Assembly: GCF_014076845.1 (NCBI RefSeq)
Contig: NZ_JACGUT010000084.1
Location: 372,001 to 436,000, forward strand
DNA: 64,000 bases
Direction: 5' to 3'
Source of the DNA: Colwellia sp. MB3u-41
Lineage (GTDB): Bacteria; Pseudomonadota; Gammaproteobacteria; Enterobacterales; Alteromonadaceae
Made by a program: the position numbers and the translations under genes. Below the pieces are notes generated by a model, which saw only the letters and a program-made list of their open reading frames with translations, had not been told where the DNA came from and made no database searches. This document shows, one piece after another, positions 46,924 to 56,146 of the stretch (its first letter is position 1; the number at the start of each line of letters is the position of its first letter).

Positions 46924-49900
46924 TTAATCACCAATAGTAAAAGTTAAATCAAAATATTCAACTTCATCATCATCAATATACGTCACAACAACGCCATTTG
47001 ACATCTCAACAAAGTCACCATATTTATAGTCGTATAACCAAATAGTACCCATAAGGTATGCGCCATTATCAGCACTACCCATCATTTTGTAACCATCATC
47101 ACCAATCATTAGTTTTACATTTAAGGTTTCATTATCATCCATTTCATCAAGGTTGAATGTTAAGTTGAAAGCAACGTCTGCCGACATTCCAGCCATAATA
47201 ACTTCTGTTTTAAAAGTGTTAGGCTGCTCATTAGTTGATAAATCATGGTTACTTAAGATTAATGTTCCCGTGAAGTTGGCATCATTGTCTATGATTGCTA
47301 GTGTACTTGATGACATAGTTTTAACCGGGTCTTTAGTATCTAGGTCACTTAATGAGGTAAACACACCACTGAACGTTAATGCTGAACACGAACCTTGAGA
47401 ATTACCAGTGGCACAACCATTTAGGTCACCAGCGGAGAATTCAAAAGTAGCACCATTATCGCCACTCTCCATTAGGGTCGCTGCCCATGCAAGCAGTAAT
47501 GTTGTATCACTGTCATCATTACTTAACTCGGCAACACCTTGAAATGAACCTTTAGTTTCATGGCTCGCTTCTATTGTCATGTTTGTTTTATTAAAACTAT
47601 AAATCCAACCAATATGAAGCAGTGACGCTTTATCGATAACATTACCTGTTTCTTGATTCGCCTCTTCAAGTACATCAAACATGATTTCGCCGATATCAGT
47701 TAACGCATCACGACCCAAAATGGTAACTACATTAATATCAGCAAAAGATTGAGTTGTCTTTTTCACCATCGGTAACTTACTTAAAATTATTTGCTTAGCT
47801 TTTGCATCAGCCACCATATGAGAAAATAGATTCACATCTTTATTTGCTGATATTATTAGCGCCTTTGATTGACTTATTAATGCCGCTGCTGAATCCATTA
47901 AAGTTGCGGCTGCAGTTTTATCCGTATCATTTTCAGCGATATCTGCGTATTTTTGAGCATCATTCAGCGCTACTTCTGAATACTCTAGGAAAGTATTTGC
48001 CATTGAAATAAAGTCTAATTTATCTGTTAGTGCTTGTTGAGCGGCCATAAGAAAAGCGGTAGCAGCGGCAATACTTTGAGGACTATTCATAGCCATTGCA
48101 GCTTCATAGCTATTTAATGACGTTGTTTGTGCCGTTGTTGCTAGGCCTTGTTTAGTGAGTGCCATGTCATTTGATGATTCTGCTCTAGCTTTCGCGGCTG
48201 GCACTACTGCATCAAATTCAACAAGTTTTGCTTGTGCGTTAGCTAATAAAGCTTGAACATCGATATGTAATCCTGTGTCGCCATTTATTTGTATTGTTTC
48301 TGTGTGTGCTAGCTTGGCTATTTCTTCAGCAGTATCAAGTAAACTTTGATATTCCGAACTTGAAGCAACTAAAAATTTAGCGGTATCTGCCCAAGCATTC
48401 GCTTCAATGTCATAACGATTAGCTTTGTTACCTAACACGTTCACATCATTGCTGTTAAAAATCATAAAATAAGCCGCGATTGCTGATTCATAATAGATAA
48501 TTGCCGTATCGGCATCTGTAACTTTTGTCTCTAATGCTTCAGCTGTAGTAATAGCTGCTGCTGTAGTATCGATATTGCTGGCGATACTCATTATTTTAGT
48601 ATTGAGCATTGCAAGCTCGGTGGTAACTTTAGCTGCTATATCAGCATATAATTCATCTCCTATAGTACATGCATCGCCAATGCAGCCTATTTCTTCTACT
48701 AAAGCGACGACTTCTATCGCACTATTAATAAGATCTTGCTGTGATATAGCTCCACGTTTAACAGCATTTTCCATCGCTTTAGTGATTGAGTTTCTAATGC
48801 CAGCATTAACACCTAACGCGTCTAATGCCGCAGTGTCACCCGTAACAATAGCAACATAAATAGCAGCTATTTTCTTCACTCTTTGTTGTATTGCATTAAA
48901 TAGAGCGGATGGTTTCGAATTGTTGTTAACTGAAGATACTTTAGAAATAATTGATTGTATTGGAGCAGCAGAAGGTGAAACCTCAGCAACAGCATTTAAA
49001 CTACCATCTGATACTGATGTTGCCAATTCTGTAATCATTTCTGATAGGGTACCATTGTCACCTGCCGCGGCGACTGTTTGTAAACTTGCCGACAATTGGG
49101 CTAGTGCAAGGTTACCAGCATTTAAGCTGACATTTTCGCCAATATCACTAAGGTCGAAGCCAACACCTTTAGATATATCCGAAAGTAAGTTTGCGTTTTT
49201 AATGACACCATTTGGCCCAAGCAATTGCATAATAGTATGGACTGAAGCGTCTGATATAGCTTGCTGGCTAATCGGCACCATAGGATCGGCACTTAAATTA
49301 TCTTGTAATATTGTGGCCACAACTTCAGTAAATACCGTGACATTTGAGGAATAATGCCTAGATTGCTCGGGATTAGTTGACTCAGGAATGTATTTTATTG
49401 TCGTTAAGGTTAAATCTTCTTTATACCACTCTCCAAATTCGATAGCTAAGTCACCATTATTAGGTATAACAGTTGATGCAATATTTTCATAAACGCCACA
49501 ATCAGTATAAGAGTCGCATCTTAGCCAACTAGCATCTACTGATGAACTACTGGTAATATTTATGATCACAGCACCAGAAAAGGTACTTTCAAGATAAATA
49601 CTCATTTTTCCATTTTTATCAGTTGTTGGCTCTAATGGGTTTTCAGCTAATACTTTAGACGCGAGCATTTCATCTAATGTTTCATCTGAAGTTCCTGCTG
49701 GAGCTGATACTGTATAGCTTTCTGCTTCAACTGAGTTCGCTATCCGAAAGCTAATGGGTGATTTTTCACCTGTGGTAGTGTCAATCTGGTGAATAGATAT
49801 ACTTGCATTAGCCATCGTACCTTTAACAGCCACCCCCGTTAAAGCAACATTAAATGTTGCGGTTGCTGTTTTATCAATAGGAGGTATGGGAGAGGGTGGG

Positions 49901-49986
49901 TTAACTGTGGTCTCTTTAGTGTCAGAACAGCCAGTAGCCATTAGTGTTAGTGTGACAAACGATGATATGAGTAAGTTATTTTTCAT
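46924..49986 (-). CDS. Predicted large surface lipoprotein, 1020 residues
   Basis: Not a recognised family. The lipobox MATGC puts the lipid on C20, followed by a Pro/Thr linker. Residues about 40-155 look like a beta-sandwich (carboxypeptidase-like) domain with C157-x5-C163-G at its end. Residues about 215-770 are Ala-rich helices, probably coiled-coil or helical-bundle (long runs such as AEALETKVTDADTAIIYYES). The last 230 residues are beta-rich with acidic, calcium-binding-like turns (DNDANFTG, IGDDGYKMMG). It is the first gene of a minus-strand unit with a barrel and a second lipoprotein. A surface stalk or adhesin is possible but unproven. Confidence 0.7.
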   Translation of the reverse strand: MKNNLLISSFVTLTLMATGCSDTKETTVNPPSPIPPIDKTATATFNVALTGVAVKGTMANASISIHQIDTTTGEKSPISFRIANSVEAESYTVSAPAGTSDETLDEMLASKVLAENPLEPTTDKNGKMSIYLESTFSGAVIINITSSSSVDASWLRCDSYTDCGVYENIASTVIPNNGDLAIEFGEWYKEDLTLTTIKYIPESTNPEQSRHYSSNVTVFTEVVATILQDNLSADPMVPISQQAISDASVHTIMQLLGPNGVIKNANLLSDISKGVGFDLSDIGENVSLNAGNLALAQLSASLQTVAAAGDNGTLSEMITELATSVSDGSLNAVAEVSPSAAPIQSIISKVSSVNNNSKPSALFNAIQQRVKKIAAIYVAIVTGDTAALDALGVNAGIRNSITKAMENAVKRGAISQQDLINSAIEVVALVEEIGCIGDACTIGDELYADIAAKVTTELAMLNTKIMSIASNIDTTAAAITTAEALETKVTDADTAIIYYESAIAAYFMIFNSNDVNVLGNKANRYDIEANAWADTAKFLVASSSEYQSLLDTAEEIAKLAHTETIQINGDTGLHIDVQALLANAQAKLVEFDAVVPAAKARAESSNDMALTKQGLATTAQTTSLNSYEAAMAMNSPQSIAAATAFLMAAQQALTDKLDFISMANTFLEYSEVALNDAQKYADIAENDTDKTAAATLMDSAAALISQSKALIISANKDVNLFSHMVADAKAKQIILSKLPMVKKTTQSFADINVVTILGRDALTDIGEIMFDVLEEANQETGNVIDKASLLHIGWIYSFNKTNMTIEASHETKGSFQGVAELSNDDSDTTLLLAWAATLMESGDNGATFEFSAGDLNGCATGNSQGSCSALTFSGVFTSLSDLDTKDPVKTMSSSTLAIIDNDANFTGTLILSNHDLSTNEQPNTFKTEVIMAGMSADVAFNLTFNLDEMDDNETLNVKLMIGDDGYKMMGSADNGAYLMGTIWLYDYKYGDFVEMSNGVVVTYIDDDEVEYFDLTFTIGD

Positions 49987-50362
49987 TATATATCCCTTTA
50001 AAATTAATGATTTTTATAAATACTTCATAAGCATAGAACAAATACATGCTCTTGGATAAAAATTATGACTTTATTTTTTACGCTTTAAAATCAGCGTTAA
50101 CTTTGTATACGCTGAAAAGGGTCTACCGAGATGAACTGTCAAAAATTAATTTTTTACTCTCTCAATTAAATAGATGTATATATTAAAAATCCCTGATAAT
50201 TACTCCCACTATTTGAATTAAATTAAGCTCAGCTTTAATGCGTTAAATTAGATGTTACTAGGGATACTTATTTCACTTATTATATTCGTTATGCTTTCAG
50301 TACATGTATAAATTACCCTATAATTGGGTTAATGAACCGTAATCACAGATAAATTAATTTCT
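49987..50362. other. Divergent control region of the lipoprotein cluster
   Basis: 376 AT-rich bases between the 1020-residue lipoprotein gene and the divergent 465-residue one. It must hold both promoters. I see no inverted repeat strong enough to call an operator and no ORF. Confidence 0.5.
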
Positions 50363-51760
50363 ATGCTGAAAAAGTTATTAAAAACAAATGAAACATCAAC
50401 TCCATTTTTTCTTATTAAATATAAAAAAACATTCTTATTACTCTCAATATTTACTTGTTTGGCCGCATGTGGCGGCGGAGCTAGTAACAAAGATACTACA
50501 CCAGAGGTTCCAAAATTTTACCCTTTCTCATTAACCTCAACACTGACTAATAAATGCGGTGAAAAGCTTCCCTTTGTTGATGTCGAGTTATTTATTCAAA
50601 ACCGGGATTGGAGTGTTGTAGATAAGTTACAACCTGATGAAAATGGAGTTTTTAGTTTTTCATCAGCAAGTGAATTCATAAATTATACGCTTGTTGCTAA
50701 AAATCAGCAGGCAGGAGAGGTTGAAGGTTTAGATTTTGTTAGCTTTCATCAAGTAAAGGCAACCACACCGGCTATTTATCAAGCTCAGCATGCTGTAATA
50801 ATTGATAATTCAAATTGTGAATGTGTTACTCGAAATGTTGAAATATCTCATACCCCTATTTCTGATATTACTAAGATAACCAGCTCTGCAACATTTACTA
50901 CCACTGAAGTTGTGGATTCCCAACGTACTAATTTTATGAATGTTGAAGCTTGTCGGATAATGGGGGGGACTTGGCCATTACATTCTTTTTCTCTTGTTGG
51001 TACCGGTAATAATAACAATGTACAAGGTGCGGCTGGCTTTATAGATGACTTTAATCAAATGGCCTTTAATGATGATGGTGAACTCATCTGGCAACTATCA
51101 GCTTTTGATGCAGTTGAGCGAATTGGCTTAAATAAAAATCACCAGCCTTTTACTACACGTCAATTATTTTCAGGGCAGCAACACTTTGCGATTAGTGTTC
51201 TAGAAGAAGATAATATCGCCGATTTATTTAATAGTCATCTTTATGTGTCAGAAACCGTCTACCAATCGAATGCAGAAGTAATTTTTTCTGAAACAGATTC
51301 TGCTTTTGGGAAAATAAAAATATCTAGCCAGCATCAACTTATCTCTTCTACATATACTACGAGTTTTTCAGTTGCTGCCTCTGATAGAAAACCAGATATT
51401 GATGATAGATATTTTTCAGAAATCAAATCAGATTGGAGCTATGATTATAGTAATGTTGCTAATTACCCAATGGCTATTATTGCTATAAGCTATCAAGCTT
51501 ACCATCCTGAAAAAAACACACCTATGCCAGCTAAATGGACAAGTTATGGTGAAATTACCGGACAATTACCCGTTGTTACTGCTTTATCTGGTTATGAGGG
51601 CATTATTAACAATAACACGATTGTATTAGTTACAAAAACAGACTTGGTTCAAAGTGAATATACTGATAAATATGTGAATTACTTGTCATATTATCAAAAT
51701 AAAAAAAATAGTTCTTTTGCTCATAATGTAAAAAATTATCATATATCGATAAAGAAATAA
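50363..51760 (+). CDS. Predicted lipoprotein, 465 residues
   Basis: Unrecognised. After a long basic N-region (to about residue 22) the hydrophobic core ends in the lipobox LAAC (C36), followed by GGGASNKD, typical of outer-membrane lipoproteins. A first beta domain (about 50-135) has the look of a transthyretin-like or carboxypeptidase-like fold (VDVELFIQNRDWSVVDKLQP, then GVFSFSSASE). A CEC motif follows, and the rest is mixed beta. It is divergent from the three-gene unit at 43886-49986 and may belong to the same system. The start may be internal (for example the TTG-rich region), but ATG 50363 is the only good one. Confidence 0.68.
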   Translation: MLKKLLKTNETSTPFFLIKYKKTFLLLSIFTCLAACGGGASNKDTTPEVPKFYPFSLTSTLTNKCGEKLPFVDVELFIQNRDWSVVDKLQPDENGVFSFSSASEFINYTLVAKNQQAGEVEGLDFVSFHQVKATTPAIYQAQHAVIIDNSNCECVTRNVEISHTPISDITKITSSATFTTTEVVDSQRTNFMNVEACRIMGGTWPLHSFSLVGTGNNNNVQGAAGFIDDFNQMAFNDDGELIWQLSAFDAVERIGLNKNHQPFTTRQLFSGQQHFAISVLEEDNIADLFNSHLYVSETVYQSNAEVIFSETDSAFGKIKISSQHQLISSTYTTSFSVAASDRKPDIDDRYFSEIKSDWSYDYSNVANYPMAIIAISYQAYHPEKNTPMPAKWTSYGEITGQLPVVTALSGYEGIINNNTIVLVTKTDLVQSEYTDKYVNYLSYYQNKKNSSFAHNVKNYHISIKK

Positions 51761-51777
51761 TTTTATTGTATAACAAC

Positions 51778-51805
51778 AAAACGGCGCTATACAGCGCCGT
51801 TTTAA
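51778..51805. terminator. Bidirectional intrinsic terminator
   Basis: AAAACGGCGCT and AGCGCCGTTTT around ATAC: an 11-bp stem with A and T flanks between the converging lipoprotein and acyltransferase genes. Confidence 0.9.
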
Positions 51806-51826
51806 TGGAAATAAATATTTAAGTAA

Positions 51827-52933
51827 TCATGAATCTAATGCTTGTTTAGCTCTTACCGGATTAGCATACATGGTTAATAACCAATATTGTTGCTCTTGGG
51901 TTAATTCGAACATACGGCTATTAAGTTGATTCATGACACTTTGCTTAATTTCTGCTTGCTGATTGAGTTTTGCATAGGCAGTTAAGTTACTGTCATATAG
52001 TTTATAGTTACTGATAATTTCTTGATCAATCGCTTTTGCTATGGCTTTACTATCGGCAAGGTCGCCCTTGATAGCATGGCAAAATTCGACATGTACACGG
52101 CCTTTTTTACCCACTAATCCTTGCGTAATACTATTTAAGTCTTCATTTTCTTTCTTTTGATAACTACCCGTTGCTTCTCGCTCGGCGAGCTCAATCGCTT
52201 TGTCACGATCACAGGGATCAAATTCATATGAAATAGAAACAGGAACAATATTAATTTCAGCTAAATAATTGGTAATTGGAGTTTGTTTGTCTTTGTTAAG
52301 TAATAGCATTGAAATTAATGCTGAATTGGTTTTATCAATACCGTCTTTCGCGCGACCTTCACGTTGTGCTATCCAAATATTTTGCTGGCGCTCATGAACG
52401 GTATGATGAATATACGCAGACAATTGCTTTGAAGCTGTCAGCATTGCTCGCTTTGTTTCTTCACTGCGTTTAACAATGAAGCTTTTATTAATACGCATTA
52501 AATCAGCAACCCATGGCTGATGAAGTAAGTTGTCACCCACCGCAGCCTCAACAGTATTGATGCCACTGTTGTACAATGCCCAATTAATTAATGCGACATC
52601 AAGCACTATGTCTCTATGATTACTAATAAAAAGCATAGGCTTGCTTGTATCAATCTTCTCCAAACCATTAAAGGTAAAGCCGTCAGTACTTTTGTTTACT
52701 AAGTGATGTAAATATTTAGCCACCTCTGTTTGAATTTGTTCAATATTATTAAACTTACTGGAACGCAACTTTAGCGTCCATTTTACTATTGAACGACAAA
52801 TTATTGGCAGAGTTTTGTACAATCGAGGCATTTTGAAACTAGCAATAGAAGAAAGTAGCCCTTGATCATTAATCAGTTTTTGGATCACAGCTGCAACCTC
52901 ATCATCTCGATAAGGGCGAATATCATCAAACAT
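51827..52933 (-). CDS. PlsC-like glycerolipid acyltransferase
   Basis: A 368-residue LPLAT-family acyltransferase. The catalytic HX4D is visible as NHRDIVLD (about residue 108), followed by the acceptor-binding region WIAQREGRAKDGIDKT, in the position of the FPEGTRS-like block, and IVPVSISYEFDPCD. Long flanks on both sides resemble the 1-acyl-glycerol-3-phosphate acyltransferase-like proteins of Alteromonadales annotated as putative glycerol acyltransferases. No signal peptide or membrane helix is obvious, so it is probably peripheral on the inner membrane. Which acyl donor and acceptor it uses is unknown. Confidence 0.85.
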   Translation of the reverse strand: MFDDIRPYRDDEVAAVIQKLINDQGLLSSIASFKMPRLYKTLPIICRSIVKWTLKLRSSKFNNIEQIQTEVAKYLHHLVNKSTDGFTFNGLEKIDTSKPMLFISNHRDIVLDVALINWALYNSGINTVEAAVGDNLLHQPWVADLMRINKSFIVKRSEETKRAMLTASKQLSAYIHHTVHERQQNIWIAQREGRAKDGIDKTNSALISMLLLNKDKQTPITNYLAEINIVPVSISYEFDPCDRDKAIELAEREATGSYQKKENEDLNSITQGLVGKKGRVHVEFCHAIKGDLADSKAIAKAIDQEIISNYKLYDSNLTAYAKLNQQAEIKQSVMNQLNSRMFELTQEQQYWLLTMYANPVRAKQALDS

Positions 52934-53246
52934 GTAGCATCTCTTTGCTGTTTAACAGCGATTCGTTAACTCAAAAATCAATCAATATTATAACCGTTTT
53001 TTGACTTAAAATGCTTGTATTGTTTATGCTTTACTCTTTTAAACAAAATAATTTCATTAACTTAGGGGAATTAAATAAAAATAAAACAAAAAAATGAGCT
53101 AAATCAGAAAATAATCAATAAATTTTGCTACAGTTAGTTATATGAGCTCTTTATGGAATTAATGCTAATTATTTTCATGTTAAGGGCTTGTGTTTTTCGA
53201 CTTTACCCACAAGTCTTAAATAGAGTTATTAATAAAAGGAATACCT
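52934..53246. other. 313-base gap upstream of hpf
   Basis: The hpf leader contains an imperfect hairpin (TTAAGGGCTTGTG near 53180 with CACAAGTCTTAA near 53208-53219). Nothing else recognised. Confidence 0.45.
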
Positions 53247-53603
53247 ATGAAAATAAATCTTTCAGGTCACCATGTAGATATTACTGATGGTGTAAAAGAA
53301 CATATCGATGAAAAATTCTTAAAAATTTCTAACCATTTTCCTACGCTGATCTCATTAGACATTATTATTTCAAAAGAACATGGAAAATATGGTGCTGAAA
53401 TAACGACAAATTATGAAGGTGGTCGTATTTCGGTTTCAGCACAAGAAGATGTCATGTTTCCCTCAATCGCTAGTGTAGCCAAAAAACTTGACGCTGCACT
53501 TAAGCATAGAAAAGGTCAATTAAAAGCAAATTTACACAATAAACCTGTTTCTGTTACTCCTGAAATCGCTCATGAGAAAGTTCAAGAAATGAACTTAAAC
53601 TAA
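53247..53603 (+). CDS. hpf: Ribosome hibernation promoting factor (short HPF/YfiA type)
   Basis: A 118-residue protein of the S30AE family that binds the 30S decoding centre and idles ribosomes during starvation. MKINLSGHHVDITDGVKEHIDEKF, the basic helix KKLDAALKHRKGQLK and the short acidic tail fit the short HPF/YfiA form. An AAAGGAATACC sequence precedes the ATG. Followed by a strong terminator. Neighbouring arfB is also a ribosome-state factor, which may be coincidence. Confidence 0.93.
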   Translation: MKINLSGHHVDITDGVKEHIDEKFLKISNHFPTLISLDIIISKEHGKYGAEITTNYEGGRISVSAQEDVMFPSIASVAKKLDAALKHRKGQLKANLHNKPVSVTPEIAHEKVQEMNLN

Positions 53604-53632
53604 TTTTAAAACAGTTAATCGTTAGATTTTTC

Positions 53633-53658
53633 ACGGGAGCTTATTGCTCCCGTTTTGT
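53633..53658 (+). terminator. Intrinsic terminator after hpf
   Basis: ACGGGAGC pairs with GCTCCCGT around TTATT, followed by TTTTG, 30 bases after the stop. Confidence 0.9.
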
Positions 53659-53727
53659 TTTATCGCGTATTACCATCGATATGAATGGTATACTTAACGC
53701 GTTGATCAATATGTTATAGATGTAAAT

Positions 53728-54141
53728 ATGTTAGTACTTTCAAATAATGTCTCATTAGGTGACAATGAATTAGAATTAACGGCTATTCGCTCGCAAGGAG
53801 CGGGTGGGCAAAATGTAAATAAAGTATCTTCAGCGATTCACTTGCGCTTTGATATTAAGGCATCCTCTTTACCTGATTTTTATAAAGAGCGTTTACTTGC
53901 CTTAAAAGATAAACGCATCACTAAAGAAGGGATCTTCGTTCTTAAGGCACAACAATTTAGAACGCAAGAGAAGAACCGCGAATCTGCACTTGAGCGATTA
54001 GTTGAATTAATTAAATCAGCAATGGTCATTCAAAAAGTCCGAAGAGAAACTAAACCTACAAAAAACTCTAAAAAAAGACGTTTAGCGGGCAAATCTCACC
54101 GCAGCAATGTTAAAGCATTGCGCGGTAAGGTCTCTGATTAG
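53728..54141 (+). CDS. arfB: Alternative ribosome-rescue factor ArfB (YaeJ)
   Basis: A peptidyl-tRNA hydrolase of 137 residues that frees stalled ribosomes. The catalytic GGQ is at 26-28 in [21 protein letters not shown], which is the class-I release-factor-like motif, and the basic tail ([21 protein letters not shown]) is the part that enters the empty mRNA channel. It lacks the codon-recognition domain, so it is not a full release factor. Confidence 0.95.
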   Translation: MLVLSNNVSLGDNELELTAIRSQGAGGQNVNKVSSAIHLRFDIKASSLPDFYKERLLALKDKRITKEGIFVLKAQQFRTQEKNRESALERLVELIKSAMVIQKVRRETKPTKNSKKRRLAGKSHRSNVKALRGKVSD

Positions 54142-54154
54142 TTACTTTTACAAG

Positions 54155-54916
54155 CTATTTGATTTTACGTCTAAAACCCAGCAGGGTGAGTGCACATAAT
54201 ACAAAATAGGATAAGCTACCGCCACTATCACTAGTAATGCTCTCTTCTTTATTAATAAGTGTATTCTTTACAGAAGCCAGACTTGTGTCTGTTGTCGCAG
54301 AACTATCAATAATAGTTACGCTATGAATGGTGACAAAGTTATCTACACCAGGTACAAAATTGCTATTGGCGCATTGTTCGCTGGTATATCCAGGCATAGG
54401 TCTTTCTTCGCAAAGCTGGATCAAGGCTATTTTATCAATATTATCCATACCTTCAATAACTTCCCCAAAGACGGTAAAACCACTATTTTGTAAATCTAAA
54501 TTTGCACTGTTATTTTTATAATTAATAAACCACTGGCTTGTCGCACTATTAGGATTGTTTCCTCGTTTTGCCATTGCAATGGTACCTCTAACGTTTGAAT
54601 AAATCGGCTCATTTTGAACGGTGTCATCAACGTCAATAGGTGTTAATGGTAAGTCACCATCAAATTTAAAACCACCCGCTTGCATAATAAAATCCGGGAC
54701 TAAACGATGCACAACCGTATTATTATAATCACCATCATTGGTATACTTTAAAAAATTTACTACCGTTTTAGGAGTCGTTTGATCATGTAGATTAACTTTG
54801 AAATTACCCTGAGAGGTTTCAACCTCAACAATTGTTGCATTGCTTAGCGTAGAAAATAATGTAGCAATAGATAATGCACTTACTAGGGTAAGCGACTTAG
54901 GAACAAATTTATTCAT
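54155..54916 (-). CDS. Exported cyclophilin-type peptidyl-prolyl isomerase with GlyGly-CTERM-like tail
   Basis: A 253-residue PPIase. The signal peptide (to about ATLFSTLSNA, residue 27) is followed by the cyclophilin fold with VVHRLVPDFIMQAGGF, GTIAMAKRGNNPNSATSQWFI and GFTVFGEVIEGMDNID. Unusually, the C-terminus reads DSGGSLSYFVLCALTLLGF followed by RRKIK: a Gly-Gly, one membrane helix, then a basic end. That is the GlyGly-CTERM pattern processed by rhombosortase in marine Gammaproteobacteria, so the protein may be surface-sorted. A Ser/Thr-rich linker joins it to the domain. It converges on arfB. Confidence 0.88.
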   Translation of the reverse strand: MNKFVPKSLTLVSALSIATLFSTLSNATIVEVETSQGNFKVNLHDQTTPKTVVNFLKYTNDGDYNNTVVHRLVPDFIMQAGGFKFDGDLPLTPIDVDDTVQNEPIYSNVRGTIAMAKRGNNPNSATSQWFINYKNNSANLDLQNSGFTVFGEVIEGMDNIDKIALIQLCEERPMPGYTSEQCANSNFVPGVDNFVTIHSVTIIDSSATTDTSLASVKNTLINKEESITSDSGGSLSYFVLCALTLLGFRRKIK

Positions 54917-55044
54917 AGTAACCTTAATTTTTTCATAGATATTAATATTTAAAGCAATGCTAGCGATATTACAAGCATTAGCTCAAATCAAGAAGTTCTT
55001 TTTTGACGGTAAATTTAAATTGATGTCAGCTAAGCTTTTTGACA

Positions 55045-55257
55045 TCAAAGCTGTTTGTAAACAGTATTATCAAATTCTATTACCAAAACTTTTGAAATAT
55101 GGTGGGAAGGCCTGAAATTATTGATGAACACATAAACAACACTCGTTAGTAATCCTTGCAAACCCATAACCATAAAAGCTGATTTTAAATTTACTATTGG
55201 TGATTTACTGTGATGATATTGAGTACTATTTGCTCGTTTTATCATATCGGCTGCCAT
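55045..55257 (-). CDS. Possible small membrane protein, 70 residues
   Basis: Not recognised. The reading has an AAAGAG ribosome site six bases before its ATG, one central hydrophobic segment (about residues 28-46, FMVMGLQGLLTSVVYVFIN) and a basic N-terminus, so it could be a small inner-membrane protein. There is no neighbour partner and it may be a fragment or a chance reading. Confidence 0.35.
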   Translation of the reverse strand: MAADMIKRANSTQYHHSKSPIVNLKSAFMVMGLQGLLTSVVYVFINNFRPSHHISKVLVIEFDNTVYKQL

Positions 55258-55329
55258 ACTGAACTCTTTGGCTATAATATTGATAATATCATCGACGTTG
55301 AAGTTTTACTGTTTAGTGCGATTAGAGCA

Positions 55330-55370
55330 CAGTTAACAGAAAATGATGTCATGGGAGTTTTCTGTTAACT
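55330..55370. repeat. Inverted repeat between small ORF and lepB
   Basis: AGTTAACAGAAAA at about 55333-55345 and TTTTCTGTTAACT at about 55357-55369 are exact inverse complements with about 11 bases between. It has no long T run. It could be a hairpin in the leader of the small gene or a weak terminator of lepB transcription. Confidence 0.65.
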
Positions 55371-55483
55371 GAATGAAAAATAACTTTAAGCCTCTGCAGA
55401 AAGCTCCTAGTTATTGAGTTTTAATAGGTCAAATACAAAGTGAAATTACAATATACATTTTACCTTTTTAAAGGCATTAATAC

Positions 55484-56146
55484 TTAAAGTGAGTGCAAAA
55501 AGCGATCGCTACGGGGTAAGTAGTAATTATCATAATTTAAAGAAAAAGCGACTTTATTTGACCGTCCAACAATTTCGCTACGAGGTACAAAGCCTATCAC
55601 CCGAGAATCGGCACTATGATCACGGTTGTCTCCCAGTACTAAATAATGCCCATTGGGGACTATCACTTCACTGAAGTTTGCTAATGGCGACCCCATGTTA
55701 TTAATACGAATAACATGGGGTTGACTGTTAATGGTTTCAGTTTTATCGTATTGGTTCTTAGTTAAGTCGTGTTTTGCTGATTTTTTTTGATAGTCAATGA
55801 CCTGGCTATTTATTATTAATTTATTATTTTTCATCGAGATATTATCACCTGGTAGTCCGATTACGCGTTTTACTAGACGTTTATCTGAGGCTGCAGAGTC
55901 AAATATAATGATGTCGTTAGTTTGTGGGTCGGAAAGTTTAAAAAGTGAAAAGTGTGTAAAGGGCAAGCGAATATCATATGCCATTTTATTAATGAAAATT
56001 CTGTCACCTTCAACAATAGTCGGCTTCATAGAGCCGGTAGGTACGTCACTCCAGTCCGCAACTGCGCTACGAAAAACTAACATTAAGCAGATAAAAATAA
56101 ATAATGATTTATTTTCTTTCCATAGTTTTACTAAACTCTTTTTCAT
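55484..56146 (-). CDS. lepB: Signal peptidase I
   Basis: Leader peptidase that removes Sec and Tat signal peptides at the outer face of the inner membrane. The 220-residue protein has one N-terminal helix (about 13-30). The catalytic serine is S39 in VPTGSMKPTI and the general-base lysine is K93 in LVKRVIGLPGD; GDNRDHSADSRVIGFVP is the last family box. At 220 residues with one membrane helix it is shorter than E. coli LepB (324, two helices). It stands apart from the usual lepA-lepB-rnc operon, so it is probably an additional signal peptidase, perhaps with special substrates. Confidence 0.93.
   Translation of the reverse strand: MKKSLVKLWKENKSLFIFICLMLVFRSAVADWSDVPTGSMKPTIVEGDRIFINKMAYDIRLPFTHFSLFKLSDPQTNDIIIFDSAASDKRLVKRVIGLPGDNISMKNNKLIINSQVIDYQKKSAKHDLTKNQYDKTETINSQPHVIRINNMGSPLANFSEVIVPNGHYLVLGDNRDHSADSRVIGFVPRSEIVGRSNKVAFSLNYDNYYLPRSDRFLHSL

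Larger units (their letters stand above)
54917..55483. other. 567-base gap between the cyclophilin and lepB genes
   Basis: Contains one small possible gene (listed at 55045-55257) and otherwise nothing recognised. An interrupted inverted repeat, AGTTAACAGAAAATGATG.. ..TTTTCTGTTAACT at about 55330-55370, is likely a hairpin (AGTTAACAGAAAA with TTTTCTGTTAACT). Confidence 0.5.
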
